Shown here piece after piece: positions 44,015 through 53,228 of a DNA stretch of 64,000 nt; position 1 is the stretch's first letter, and every line of letters starts with the position of its first letter. This DNA is from CAMUQR01 sp963526735 (lineage in GTDB: Bacteria; Patescibacteriota; Saccharimonadia; Saccharimonadales; Saccharimonadaceae). The notes beneath the pieces are model-generated. The model worked only from the letters and a program-made list of their open reading frames with translations, was not told the DNA's origin and made no database searches. The stretch is from NCBI GenBank assembly GCA_963526735.1, contig CAURNU010000002.1, positions 62,001 to 126,000 on the forward strand, read 5' to 3'. Both the position numbers and the translations under genes were made by a program.

Positions 44015-45892
44015 CTATTTTAAAACAGCTTTAATACGACGAATGCCAGCTGCCGATGATTGTTCCTTGACGATTGTAAACTTCTCGCCATTTGGCGCAA
44101 TTTCACCAGTGTTTTTAACATGAGGTCCACCACAAATTTCGTAGCTAAACCGCTGTTCACCTTCACCAACTTGATAAACCTTAACATGATCACCATATCG
44201 CTCTTCAAAACTGCCATGCGCACCGGCTTGTTTAGCTTCTTCAATTGACATTTCACTAAACGATACTGGCAATTTATCAGCAATCGCCTGGTTGACGAGT
44301 TTTTCAACTTCCGCAATCTGCTCAGGTGTCATTTTTTCGTCATAATTAAAGTCAAATCTAGCGCGTTCATTTGTAATATTTGAGCCTTTTTGTTCAACTT
44401 GATCGCCCAAAACCCGCTTCAGTGCCGATAGCAACAAGTGGGTCGCGGTATGATAACGCAATTGCAAATCACTCTGACCTTCCAGACCACCTTTAAACAT
44501 ACCTTTTGAGGCAGTTTGGGAGCGCTGACGTTGCTCGGCCATGCTTTGATCAAAACCGACCTTCCAATTTTCTTCCACGGCAATACCTTGTTTTTCGGCA
44601 TATTCTACACTTAATTCTGGTGGGAAGCCATACGAATCATATAGTTTGAAAATCTGCGCACCATTTAAAGCTTTAACGGCCATTTTTTGTAACTCAGTCA
44701 CACCTTTGCGCAATGTCTGACGAAAGGCTTTTTCTTCTTTTGCTAGCACCGCCAAGACAAGCTCGCGCGCTTTCGCCACTTCTGGATAATCAGTAGCGTA
44801 TAATTCAACCACCACTGGTACAATTTGTTCTAAAAAGTTTTGTTCAATACCCAGGTCAAACGCTTTAACCAACGCCCGACGCACCAACCGACGCATCACA
44901 TAGCCGTGTTCTTTATTGCTCGGCACACAACCATCAACCGCCAAAAAAACCGCACTCCGCAAGTGATCAGCAATCACTCGCATTGACGCCGTATGTTCGG
45001 CGTAAGTTTTGCCGCTAATACGTTCTAGCGCCTCAATAATTGGCCACAACAAGCTACCCTTGAAGACATCGGGACTGTTAAGCTTAGCAGCTGTGATGCG
45101 CTCGAGTCCGCCACCAAAGTCGACATTTTTATGTTCTAGTGGCTCAAAACTACCATCTTCCAGGCGTCGATATTCCATAAACACCTGATTGCCAATTTCC
45201 ATAAAACGTCCGCTATCGCTAGCTGGATGAGCCTGTCCATAGCTCGGGTCGTGATTTTCTTCGCCAAAATCATAAAACACCTCGCTATCTGGACCACACG
45301 GATCACCAATTGGCGTCTTGTCCAGTCGTCCACCTCGACTCCACCAGTTTTCACCGTCATCGTAAAAGAAAATTCGTCCGCCTTGCATGCCATCGCGGTC
45401 GCCATTCTCCGCCGAGCCAATTTCGACAATTTTGGCTTCAATACCCGCCTCCGCAAACACTTGTTGCCAAATTTGTGCTGCCGTATCATCGCGCGGAATG
45501 CCATACTGCACATCACCGATAAAACACGTTACGTAGATTTTATGTGGATCCAGCCCAACTTCTTTTGTCAAAAACTCAAAAAACCAACGAATCTGTTGTT
45601 CCTTAAAATAATCACCCAAGCTCCAGTTGCCAAGCATTTCAAAAAAAGTCGTATGACGATTATCGCCCACATCCTCAATATCTTGCGAACGCAAGCAAGT
45701 TTGACTATCGGTCAGACGCTGACCAGCTGGATGAGTTTTGCCGAGCAGATATGGCAACAGCGGTTGCATACCCGACCCAGTAAACAACGTTGTCGGATCA
45801 TCCTGCAATAAAAGTTTAGCGCGAGGAATAACTTTATGCCCTCGACTTTCGAAAAATTCCAGATATTTTTGGCGGATTTGTTGTGCATTCAT
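44015..45892 (-). CDS. alaS: Alanyl-tRNA synthetase lacking the C-Ala domain
   Basis: 625 residues; typical bacterial AlaRS is about 870. The class II catalytic core (TLFTGSGMQPLLPYLLG, FFEMLGNWSLGDYF) and the tRNA-binding domain are present. The editing domain keeps its zinc-site residues H481, H485, C587 and H591. The protein stops just after this domain at SAAGIRRIKAVLK, so the oligomerisation and C-Ala domains are missing. The gene is uninterrupted and the next gene has a clean promoter, so this is domain loss and not a frameshift. TAAAAT is seven bases before the ATG. Confidence 0.96.
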   Translation of the reverse strand: MNAQQIRQKYLEFFESRGHKVIPRAKLLLQDDPTTLFTGSGMQPLLPYLLGKTHPAGQRLTDSQTCLRSQDIEDVGDNRHTTFFEMLGNWSLGDYFKEQQIRWFFEFLTKEVGLDPHKIYVTCFIGDVQYGIPRDDTAAQIWQQVFAEAGIEAKIVEIGSAENGDRDGMQGGRIFFYDDGENWWSRGGRLDKTPIGDPCGPDSEVFYDFGEENHDPSYGQAHPASDSGRFMEIGNQVFMEYRRLEDGSFEPLEHKNVDFGGGLERITAAKLNSPDVFKGSLLWPIIEALERISGKTYAEHTASMRVIADHLRSAVFLAVDGCVPSNKEHGYVMRRLVRRALVKAFDLGIEQNFLEQIVPVVVELYATDYPEVAKARELVLAVLAKEEKAFRQTLRKGVTELQKMAVKALNGAQIFKLYDSYGFPPELSVEYAEKQGIAVEENWKVGFDQSMAEQRQRSQTASKGMFKGGLEGQSDLQLRYHTATHLLLSALKRVLGDQVEQKGSNITNERARFDFNYDEKMTPEQIAEVEKLVNQAIADKLPVSFSEMSIEEAKQAGAHGSFEERYGDHVKVYQVGEGEQRFSYEICGGPHVKNTGEIAPNGEKFTIVKEQSSAAGIRRIKAVLK

Positions 45893-45899
45893 AAGAGAT

Positions 45900-45905
45900 A
45901 TTTTA
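45900..45905 (-). promoter_or_regulatory. Leaderless -10 box of alaS
   Basis: TAAAAT on the minus strand is seven bases before the ATG. The box and spacer match those at tig except for one base. Confidence 0.65.
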
Positions 45906-45955
45906 GCATTTTTACTATAAAAATTCCAGCTTCAACACACTTGGTTTATATAACT

Positions 45956-45984
45956 TTGACATTAAGCTCCGCAACCTATACAAT
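45956..45984 (+). promoter_or_regulatory. Near-consensus promoter of orphan gene 46042
   Basis: TTGACA (45956-45961), exactly 17 bases, then TACAAT (45979-45984). The leader is about 50 bases with a T7A7 tract and GAGAGGG. Confidence 0.75.
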
Positions 45985-46041
45985 GTCATCAACTTATTTT
46001 TTTAAAAAAATCGCACATTAATAAAGAGAGGGTGATATTTA

Positions 46042-46524
46042 ATGCTAAATATTATTAGGAAATTATTTGCGCTATTTAATGGCGCAACTGATCACTATAC
46101 TTATAACATAACGTATGCCATACACAATAAAGGTATTCCAGAAGCTACATTACAAATTTTCACTTATGATATTCCAAAACCAATTAGAACATCAGCGTCT
46201 TGGAGAAAATTGCTCGACGACGTTAGCCTTCATTCACTCTACAACCCGCGACGAGCAGAATATGCCAGCACTCGTCTAGTACAAGTTAGCCTTTCGAGAG
46301 GTTCCAAACCCCTCAAACAACGCGCGAGCACATACAGTTATTTCATACGGTATGGGTTTCGCGAGGAAGGCAAAATCAAAAGCACTGATTACGTTTATTT
46401 AAATACAAATAATAAACTAATGGAAGTGCAAGATGCTATGCGCGAATTAAAACCTTTATTGCCAGTCTACGAAGGCACAAAACATAGAGAGCTGATAATC
46501 ATAGCTTATAACCGCCTCGCTTAG
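46042..46524 (+). CDS. Orphan cytoplasmic protein, unknown function
   Basis: 160 residues, no signal peptide or convincing membrane helix. No family recognised. It opposes its neighbours and is a closed single-gene unit: near-consensus promoter, Shine-Dalgarno-like GAGAGGGTG and a perfect terminator. Arg codons AGA and AGG make up about 5 of 13, much more than in nearby core genes, and the composition is more AT-rich. Recent gain or lineage-specific origin is inferred. Confidence 0.7.
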   Translation: MLNIIRKLFALFNGATDHYTYNITYAIHNKGIPEATLQIFTYDIPKPIRTSASWRKLLDDVSLHSLYNPRRAEYASTRLVQVSLSRGSKPLKQRASTYSYFIRYGFREEGKIKSTDYVYLNTNNKLMEVQDAMRELKPLLPVYEGTKHRELIIIAYNRLA

Positions 46525-46533
46525 ATCATTTCA

Positions 46534-46560
46534 AAAAACACCAGCTGAGCTGGTGTTTTT
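46534..46560. terminator. Bidirectional terminator after orphan gene 46042
   Basis: AAAAACACCAGC and GCTGGTGTTTTT form a perfect stem around TGA. It also ends the DUF898 gene on the other strand. Confidence 0.9.
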
Positions 46561-46565
46561 ATCTT

Positions 46566-47168
46566 TTAGGCTTCGTGGGTATGTTCAACAATCCAAGCTG
46601 TCATATTGCGTACCGCCCAGATTGAGTAAATCCCCAAGGTGATAATCGAAAACAACATCCATTTAATCCAATTCACAAATAACTCACCGCCCTTACCATC
46701 AAATCGCAACTGGCGACCATTAATGTAAGTAGCACTAGCCATTGCTCGCATCTGCCAACACGCCAACCAAGGATAGGCAATTCCGAAGGTGCAAACTGTA
46801 CCAATCGCCAACGCGATTGTATAGGCAAACATTTCGATAGCCGACATCTTAAATTCTGAATTCAAAACCATAGCTAATGGCGCTGGTGTTGGAGCTGATG
46901 AATAAGCATTATCTGTGGCATTTGAGGTGGTTGTGTTGTTATCAGCCGAGGTGTTAGAAGAACTTGAAAATTGATTTTTCAAATTCTCAAAAGATTGCGA
47001 AGCGCTTTGCTCAATGACGCTGGCTTGCTCTTTAATTACCTGCGACAAACTATCGCCAAACGCTTTGACTTTATCAGAAGCTGGTGTACTAGAGGTCGTC
47101 TGATTAAAATTAGTTTGGCTCGAATGTTCCTGGTTAGCATTATCTTGGTTAAAATTATCTTGATTCAT
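46566..47168 (-). CDS. DUF898-like membrane protein with Asn/Gln/Ser-rich N-terminus
   Basis: 200 residues. The first 90 or so are low-complexity, with NQDN-type repeats, and probably cytoplasmic and disordered. Then come two hydrophobic segments and the DUF898 (YjgN-like) signature: NGRQLRFDGKGGELFVNWIK followed by a second helix ending in TLGIYSIWAV. The family's function is unknown. GAGGAA precedes the ATG, with a TATAAT at 47207-47212. The gene is downstream of mnmA but has its own promoter. Confidence 0.78.
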   Translation of the reverse strand: MNQDNFNQDNANQEHSSQTNFNQTTSSTPASDKVKAFGDSLSQVIKEQASVIEQSASQSFENLKNQFSSSSNTSADNNTTTSNATDNAYSSAPTPAPLAMVLNSEFKMSAIEMFAYTIALAIGTVCTFGIAYPWLACWQMRAMASATYINGRQLRFDGKGGELFVNWIKWMLFSIITLGIYSIWAVRNMTAWIVEHTHEA

Positions 47169-47206
47169 AGATTCCTCGTATTATGTTTATGGTTTAATTC
47201 TGGCTT

Positions 47207-47212
47207 ATTATA
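47207..47212 (-). promoter_or_regulatory. -10 box of the DUF898-like gene
   Basis: GTTATAAT on the minus strand with a leader of about 35 bases. Confidence 0.5.
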
Positions 47213-47224
47213 ACCGTTTATTCA

Positions 47225-48280
47225 CTATCTGGCAATACCACCGCCTAAACACAATTCACCGTCATAAACCACAACCGATTGTCCGCTGGCAATGGTTTTT
47301 TGATCAGTCGTAAACTGGATAATTGCGGTATTATTCTCACTAGCCATAATTCCTGCTTCAATTAGTGGCGCTAAATGACGCAAGCGAACGTGATATTTTT
47401 GGCCAGCAACTGGCACTTGATGCGTCCAGAAGCAATCGCATAGCTCAATTTCACGCGCCCACAACCCACCTTGATTTAAATTGCGCGATACAAACACTTG
47501 ATTGTGAGTCATATCTTTACCAACCACAAAATACGGTAAGCCACCACCGATTTCTAAACCATGTCGTTGCCCAATCGTATAAAAAATCGCACCTTTATGT
47601 CGCCCCAGCACTCGACCAGTTTCCTGCTCAATAATATCACCAGGACTAACCTCAACATACTCCCGCAAAAACTCCTCAATCCCGACCTGTCCGACAAAGC
47701 AAATCCCTTGCGAATCTTTTTTGTCCGCGGTAATTAAACCCATTGTTTCTGCCAGCTTGCGCACATCTGATTTGACTAATTCGCCTAGTGGCAATAGAGT
47801 TTTATCTAACGCCTCACCAGTCACACGATATAGAAAATAAGTTTGGTCTTTTTTCTGGTCGGTCGCTAACGCTAAATAACTTTTGCCATCAACCACGACT
47901 TTTTTGGCATAATGGCCAGTGGCGATTAATTCTGCACCGTCCGCCAGTGCTGTTTCTAAGAATAATTTAAACTTAATCTCTTGATTGCACATAATATCTG
48001 GGTTCGGCGTCCGACCCGCCCGATATTCCGCCAACATATAATCCACCACTCGCTGGCGATAATCAGTTTCAAAATCATAAACTTTCAGCGGAATACCCAG
48101 ACGCACCGCCACGCGCTTGGCATCGGCCAAATCTTCTGCCCACGGGCAACGCATACCTGGCAAATCTTGCGACCAGTTTTTCATATACACACCAACAACT
48201 TGATGACCGGCTTGTTTTAATAAACCAGCCGTCACACTGCTGTCCACTCCACCACTCATTCCGACGAATACTCGTGCCAT
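47225..48280 (-). CDS. mnmA: tRNA-specific 2-thiouridylase MnmA
   Basis: 351 residues, full length. The PP-loop GMSGGVDSS, the catalytic cysteines in MCNQEIKF and GICFVGQ, and ATGHYA are all visible. It uses ATP and persulfide sulfur to make 2-thiouridine at position 34 of tRNA-Lys, -Glu and -Gln. It lies two genes after a cysteine desulfurase, the expected sulfur donor. It starts nine bases after the DUF218 gene and has no evident Shine-Dalgarno site. Confidence 0.97.
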   Translation of the reverse strand: MARVFVGMSGGVDSSVTAGLLKQAGHQVVGVYMKNWSQDLPGMRCPWAEDLADAKRVAVRLGIPLKVYDFETDYRQRVVDYMLAEYRAGRTPNPDIMCNQEIKFKLFLETALADGAELIATGHYAKKVVVDGKSYLALATDQKKDQTYFLYRVTGEALDKTLLPLGELVKSDVRKLAETMGLITADKKDSQGICFVGQVGIEEFLREYVEVSPGDIIEQETGRVLGRHKGAIFYTIGQRHGLEIGGGLPYFVVGKDMTHNQVFVSRNLNQGGLWAREIELCDCFWTHQVPVAGQKYHVRLRHLAPLIEAGIMASENNTAIIQFTTDQKTIASGQSVVVYDGELCLGGGIAR

Positions 48281-48289
48281 ATTTTTCTC

Positions 48290-49024
48290 TTATTTACCCG
48301 ACACTAGCAATAATCCACCAGCTTCTTTCACCGCTAGGTACCAACTGCGCGGTGATAAATACCAAGTTGGCGACCAATCACGGTCTTGTTTGAGTGGTGC
48401 ATTATAAATCTTAAATTCCGAAGCAAACTGACTGCGAAACTCTTTATACGCCCGCGCCTGATGATAACCCGAAGTCACCAAAATCAATGAATTAATTGGT
48501 TTATACGGATTTTGCTGATTATATTCTTCGATCAGTTTTTTGACATTGACAGCGTTTTGGTGAGTATTACGCGATTGCGGTTCAATTTTTATCGCCCCAA
48601 CCGGCACACCAGCATCAATAGCAATCTGACGCATTTCTTCAGCATTGCTTTGGACGTTTTCTTGGCGAGAGGCACCAGCGGTAATCAAGACCGGAATTTG
48701 TTGAGCTTTAGTAATTGTTGCTGCATATTGCGTGCGCGCCTTGGTATCTCCACCAGAAATTACCACCACTGCGTCAGCTGTTGGACAAGGAGTAATTGAC
48801 GAATCAGATGGTTTCTCAGTAGAAGGTTTTTGATCGCTGACCATTGGTAAACAATTCGTGCCGGGTACGCCCAAACAATTCGTCGCTGTACTAATCGTCG
48901 TTCCCGACGCCAGCCGACATTGCCGAAAATCATTGACATCAAGCAACCGATCTAGTCCAAACCCCATCGCTCCGAGAATAATAATCGGTATCGCCACTCG
49001 TTTAATTATTTTGAAGATAATCAT
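48290..49024 (-). CDS. DUF218 (YdcF/SanA-like) membrane protein
   Basis: 244 residues with an N-terminal helix (about 8-25). The DUF218 domain is shown by ADAVVVISGGDTKAR, the central ITAGASRQENVQSNAEEM and the later SLILVTSGYHQARA. Three cysteines lie in the region just after the helix. Relatives act in envelope homeostasis with unclear chemistry. It overlaps the cysteine desulfurase gene by 23 bases and continues to mnmA, so it is in that operon by position. Confidence 0.85.
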   Translation of the reverse strand: MIIFKIIKRVAIPIIILGAMGFGLDRLLDVNDFRQCRLASGTTISTATNCLGVPGTNCLPMVSDQKPSTEKPSDSSITPCPTADAVVVISGGDTKARTQYAATITKAQQIPVLITAGASRQENVQSNAEEMRQIAIDAGVPVGAIKIEPQSRNTHQNAVNVKKLIEEYNQQNPYKPINSLILVTSGYHQARAYKEFRSQFASEFKIYNAPLKQDRDWSPTWYLSPRSWYLAVKEAGGLLLVSGK

Positions 49025-50153
49025 TTGCCCACTTCCTTTCTGCTAAAACTTCTTCAATTATCACCTCGGCGGCATAATCAATTTGCTCCGCCGTTGTAAG
49101 CTGTCCTAAACTAATCCGCAAACTCGCCAAGCGTTCGGCTTCACTCAAACCTAGATTCACCAGCGCCTGCGAACCGCTACCACGATTCGCTGAACACGCC
49201 GAACCAGTCGAAACATAAACACCGCGATTTTCCAGTCGATAAATCAATCGTTCCGCCTCAATATTTTGAAAACTTAGCACTAGATAATTAGCTAAGCGTT
49301 TTTTTGGCGAGCCAATAATTGTCACGTCAGGAATTTGCGCTAAGATTTTTGTTTCCAGTCGGTCACGCAATTCAGCCACTTCTTTAATTTTAAACTTGCG
49401 TAATAAATCCACTGCTTTAGCAAAACCAATCACTAGCGGAACATTTTCGGTACCTGAGCGTAGTGCCATTTCTTGCCCACCGCCTAAGACTAGCGGAGCG
49501 ACTTTTACGCCTGGACGAATCCACAAACAGCCAATTTGCTTTGGGCCATAAATCTTAGCGCCAGACAGCGTCAACAAGTCCACACCCAAACGTGCCACAT
49601 TAACCGGCAGGTAGCCCAAGCCTTGCGAAGCATCACAGTGTAGTTTTAGTGGTCGTTGATCACCTCGCGCTAGACGCTGATCACGGATTTTGCGCACCTC
49701 GGAGGCAATCTTCGAAATCGGCTGAATCATCCCTAAATCACTACTGACTAAACTCACACTCACTAAATCTGTCTGATCGGTGATTTTGCTAATTAAATCA
49801 TCGACATCAACCAGTCCGCTCGGTGTAATTTTGGCAATCGCATGATTGGTTTTAGACTGGGCAAGTTTTAAAACCGCCGGATGTTCCACGCCCGAAATCA
49901 CCACTGATTCCGCCCCAGCAAAAGCCAAATTAAGCGATTCAGTCGCCCCCGCCGTCATAATCAGTTGATCAGCCTTAGCACCAATCGCCTGCGCAATCGT
50001 CGCCTTGGCGTTTTGATAATCAGCACGCACTTTCAATGCCGGCAAATACGGCGCGCTCGGATTAAAAAATAACTCAGTAAAATACGGCAACATCGCCGTC
50101 ATCACCCGGCTATCCACTGGCGTCGCCGCCGCATAATCCAAATAGACTTCCAT
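49002..50153 (-). CDS. Cysteine desulfurase (NifS/IscS family)
   Basis: 383 residues, full length. It starts with the usual YLDYAAATP. The PLP lysine is in SGAKIYGPKQIG, where SGHK is usual, and the persulfide cysteine is in GSACSANRGS. It transfers sulfur from cysteine to acceptors. With MnmA downstream and no Fe-S scaffold gene here, tRNA thiolation is the likely main use. TTGAAT, 17 bases and TATAAT stand eight bases before the ATG, close to leaderless. Confidence 0.93.
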   Translation of the reverse strand: MEVYLDYAAATPVDSRVMTAMLPYFTELFFNPSAPYLPALKVRADYQNAKATIAQAIGAKADQLIMTAGATESLNLAFAGAESVVISGVEHPAVLKLAQSKTNHAIAKITPSGLVDVDDLISKITDQTDLVSVSLVSSDLGMIQPISKIASEVRKIRDQRLARGDQRPLKLHCDASQGLGYLPVNVARLGVDLLTLSGAKIYGPKQIGCLWIRPGVKVAPLVLGGGQEMALRSGTENVPLVIGFAKAVDLLRKFKIKEVAELRDRLETKILAQIPDVTIIGSPKKRLANYLVLSFQNIEAERLIYRLENRGVYVSTGSACSANRGSGSQALVNLGLSEAERLASLRISLGQLTTAEQIDYAAEVIIEEVLAERKWANDYLQNN

Positions 50154-50161
50154 TGATGTAA

Positions 50162-50190
50162 ATTATACTCTTTTAACTCAGAATATTCAA
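50162..50190 (-). promoter_or_regulatory. Promoter of the cysteine desulfurase-mnmA operon
   Basis: On the minus strand TTGAAT (50185-50190), a 17-base spacer and TATAAT (50162-50167), eight bases before the ATG. Confidence 0.7.
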
Positions 50191-50234
50191 CGAACCAGAC
50201 GTAAACCGAAGAATGTTATTTTTAAAAACTACTC

Positions 50235-50825
50235 CTACTGAATATCGCGAATTTTTGGACCTCGAACCTCTGGGTCACCAGACTCAGACCAAACTTTCAT
50301 CCATTCCGTCATTTGATACAGTGCTTGAAAACTCTCATTTTTAGCCGCTTCCGTTAGTTCATCATCCTGAATATTCTCAGCATGTCGCTTCATTTGGTTG
50401 GCAATGAACCCTCCGAACGCCAAATCCAGCTCGCCAACATCAGCAAAGGTCAACACAGCCGCTGCTAAGGCCTCTTTATAGTAATAATTCTCATCAATTG
50501 CCTTAAAAATCGCCGCCCAGCGTCGCTTTTTTTGAAGCCTCGATTCATCAACTTTAAGTTTAATCAGTTCGAAAGTTGCTCGTGCCTTAGCTAACATCAA
50601 TGCCAAATACGGGCTGTCGTCATCCATCACTTCCAAGTCAGACCCCTGCTCCGCCAGAACCTCCAGTTCCTGACAGAAATCAATCAATACGTCATAATCA
50701 TCCTGTAGCATAACGCCACCAATAAGATACGAACCAATCTGGCGCGGCGAAAGCTGATCGTCATAAATAAACTTTTCAACACCTGCGAGCATTTCGCGAA
50801 TTTGTTTGAGATATGGACTGTTCAT
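50235..50825 (-). CDS. Cytoplasmic helical protein, unknown function
   Basis: 196 residues from the ATG at 50825. The frame is open to 50939, but that stretch overlaps tatD, and the inner ATG lies 29 bases after the tatD stop, so it is preferred. It is mostly helical with many acidic residues and no signal peptide, membrane helix or known motif. It follows metG-tatD in the same direction. No strong Shine-Dalgarno site was seen. Confidence 0.65.
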   Translation of the reverse strand: MNSPYLKQIREMLAGVEKFIYDDQLSPRQIGSYLIGGVMLQDDYDVLIDFCQELEVLAEQGSDLEVMDDDSPYLALMLAKARATFELIKLKVDESRLQKKRRWAAIFKAIDENYYYKEALAAAVLTFADVGELDLAFGGFIANQMKRHAENIQDDELTEAAKNESFQALYQMTEWMKVWSESGDPEVRGPKIRDIQ

Positions 50826-50854
50826 AGCAATATCATCTTGTGCTCTAATTATTT

Positions 50855-51646
50855 CTATATCCCGAACAATCGCCGAGCATTCGCCATAGTGACGGTCGCT
50901 AATTCTGCCAATTCCACCCCATAAAAATCCGCTAACCATTCGGCCACTTCCCGCACATAAGCCGGCTGATTTGGTTTGCCACGACGACCTTTTGGTGCTA
51001 AATATGGCGCGTCGGTTTCAATTAGCAATTTTTCTAACGGCACCGCTCGAAACGCTTCTAACTGCGACTTGTCCTTCGTAAAAGTTGCAATACCATTCAC
51101 CCCAATATACAAACCTCGCTCCAGAGCCATCTGCAAATTCGCTAAATTATCCGAAAAACTATGCACCACTCCGCGCAGCACTCGCCCCTTGGCTTGCGCC
51201 CGCATTGCCATTTCATCAAAAATTGGCCAAAAGTCATCAAATGCCTCACGCACATGAAACACCACTGACAAATCCGCCTCAATCGCTACCATCAGCTGTT
51301 GGCGCAACACCTGCTGTTGCACCTCACGAGGTGAAAAATCATAATGATAATCAAGTCCGATTTCACCAATCGCCACAATTTTCGGCTCGGTCAAATCGAG
51401 CGTCCGCAGATACGCACAACCAGCACTAGCATCATGCGGATGAGTACCGACCGTTGCCCAAATCTGTTCATGGCTCTTGGCAAATTCTACCGCTCGGCGC
51501 GAGCTCTGCTCATTAGTGCCGATGACCACCATTTGCACCACGCCAGCCTGTTCAGCCAGCGCCAGAACTTCATCAGTCGGCACTGGAAAATCTGCATCGT
51601 GGATATGACAGTGGCTATCAATTAGTTCGATTTTTTGCATCTTCAT
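50855..51646 (-). CDS. tatD: TatD-family metal-dependent hydrolase/DNase
   Basis: 263 residues. Metal ligands appear in DSHCHIHD (HxH), GEIGLDYH, VVFHVREAF and ETDAPYLAP, the TatD signature set on a TIM barrel. Relatives are 3'-5' exonucleases or deoxyribonucleases. It follows metG, an order also seen in Bacillus (metS-yabD). GAGGTG lies before the ATG at 51646. Confidence 0.94.
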   Translation of the reverse strand: MKMQKIELIDSHCHIHDADFPVPTDEVLALAEQAGVVQMVVIGTNEQSSRRAVEFAKSHEQIWATVGTHPHDASAGCAYLRTLDLTEPKIVAIGEIGLDYHYDFSPREVQQQVLRQQLMVAIEADLSVVFHVREAFDDFWPIFDEMAMRAQAKGRVLRGVVHSFSDNLANLQMALERGLYIGVNGIATFTKDKSQLEAFRAVPLEKLLIETDAPYLAPKGRRGKPNQPAYVREVAEWLADFYGVELAELATVTMANARRLFGI

Positions 51647-51676
51647 TACACCTCGCCGTCCGCCATTTCCATCACA

Positions 51677-53173
51677 TTATTTCTTGTCTTGTGATTGCCG
51701 TGGATTGGCTGTATAACGATAAATCTTCGGGAATAAACCACCCGCCTCTAGCTCACCAATAATTCCTGGTTTAAAGATCGCTTGGATTTTTTCGGCAGTC
51801 GTTGGCATGAACGGTGCTAACATATCCGCCACTTGGAGAATTGATTTACACATATAGTCTAGCACTTCCGCCAGATGATGCTCCGCTTCAGGGTCGCCTG
51901 CCGTGCGTCGTTTAGCAATTTCCCACGGTTTAACTGTGTCGATATATTGATTAACACTGCGAATATGCACCCACACTTCATCAATCGCTTGATTAAAATT
52001 AAAATTCTTCATCGCCTCAAAATAGACCGTTTCATCATGATGAGTGTTTTTAACATCATTCATCACGCCATCTTGGTATTTTTTAAGCATGCTGACAATC
52101 CGACTGACTAAATTACCGAGGTCGTTGCCTAGCTCGTTATTATAGGCATTTTCAAACCGCTCCCACGTAAAATCACCATCATCTTGCGTCGGCACATGGC
52201 GCGAGAAATAATAACGCAGAGCATCGACGCCGTAATTATTAATAATTTCCATTGGATCCACCACGTTGCCAATAGTTTTACTCATTTTGACGCCATCGAC
52301 TTGAATATGCCCATGCACTAACAACGCTTTTGGTAGTGGCAAGCCTAGCATCATCAACATCGCTGGCCAGATTCCAGCATGAAAACGCAAAATATCCTTA
52401 CCAACCACCTGAACATCGGCCGGCCAATAAGTCTTCCACTCCGGTCGTTCTGGATAACCCAAAATCGTCAAATAATTCGCTAGTGCATCAATCCACACAT
52501 ACATCACTTGGTTTGGATCATCTGGCACTGGTACACCCCACGACACGGTTTTTTTCGGTCGGGAAATTGACACATCAAGCAAGCCATCTTTTAATAAATT
52601 CAAAAACTCATTGGCTCGACTCTCCGGTAAAATCTTCATTTTGCCGGTCGTAATCGCTTCTTTAATCTGCTCCGAAAAATCGCTAATCCGCAAGAAGTAA
52701 TTTTCTTCTTGCAAACGCTGATACGGGGTTTTGTGGTCAGGACAGATGCCATTATTCGCCACCGCTTCTTTGTCGGTCACAAACGCTTCACAACCCTGAC
52801 AATACCAGCCTTCGTAGGATTTTTTATAAATATACGGCTCAAGCTGTTTCCAAATATACTGAACCGCAGCCTTGTGATGAATGTCAGTTGTTCGTACAAA
52901 GTCAGTATAGCTAGCGTTCATTTTGCCGATAAAATCTTTAAACTTAGTAGCGTTTTGATCGACATAGGCCTGCGTCTCCAAGCCAGCATCACGCGCTTTA
53001 ATGGCGATTTTGTTGCCATGTTCGTCAGTCCCTACCTGAAACTTCACCTCATTGCCCAGCTTACGTTGATGACGCGCCCAAATATCCGCAATCAAATAAT
53101 CCATGGCATTGCCAATGTGCGGACTAGCATTAACGTAAGGAATAGCAGTAGTAATGTAAAGTTTAGATTTCAT
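51677..53173 (-). CDS. metG: Methionyl-tRNA synthetase, short form
   Basis: 498 residues. Class I signatures: the HIGN motif in VNASPHIGNAMDYL, the zinc knuckle CQGCEAF with CPDH, and KMSKTIGN. The anticodon-binding helical domain follows, but there is no C-terminal EMAP/Arc1p-like tRNA-binding domain. It charges both initiator and elongator tRNA-Met. TATAAT six bases before the ATG predicts a leaderless mRNA. Confidence 0.96.
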   Translation of the reverse strand: MKSKLYITTAIPYVNASPHIGNAMDYLIADIWARHQRKLGNEVKFQVGTDEHGNKIAIKARDAGLETQAYVDQNATKFKDFIGKMNASYTDFVRTTDIHHKAAVQYIWKQLEPYIYKKSYEGWYCQGCEAFVTDKEAVANNGICPDHKTPYQRLQEENYFLRISDFSEQIKEAITTGKMKILPESRANEFLNLLKDGLLDVSISRPKKTVSWGVPVPDDPNQVMYVWIDALANYLTILGYPERPEWKTYWPADVQVVGKDILRFHAGIWPAMLMMLGLPLPKALLVHGHIQVDGVKMSKTIGNVVDPMEIINNYGVDALRYYFSRHVPTQDDGDFTWERFENAYNNELGNDLGNLVSRIVSMLKKYQDGVMNDVKNTHHDETVYFEAMKNFNFNQAIDEVWVHIRSVNQYIDTVKPWEIAKRRTAGDPEAEHHLAEVLDYMCKSILQVADMLAPFMPTTAEKIQAIFKPGIIGELEAGGLFPKIYRYTANPRQSQDKK

Positions 53174-53179
53174 AAAATT

Positions 53180-53185
53180 ATTATA
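53180..53185 (-). promoter_or_regulatory. Leaderless -10 box of metG
   Basis: TATAAT on the minus strand is six bases before the ATG at 53173. Confidence 0.7.
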
Positions 53186-53228
53186 TCAGAAAAACGCTTA
53201 TTATGGAAGTTGCGCCCTGTCTCATATC

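Noticed and set aside
45227..45811. 194-residue open frame antisense to alaS
   Set aside because: It lies wholly inside the AlaRS catalytic domain gene; it is a by-product of codon use.
44015..45892. alaS as a frameshifted or truncated pseudogene
   Set aside because: The frame ends cleanly after a complete editing domain, and the next 65 bases hold the promoter of the following operon with no remnant of C-Ala.
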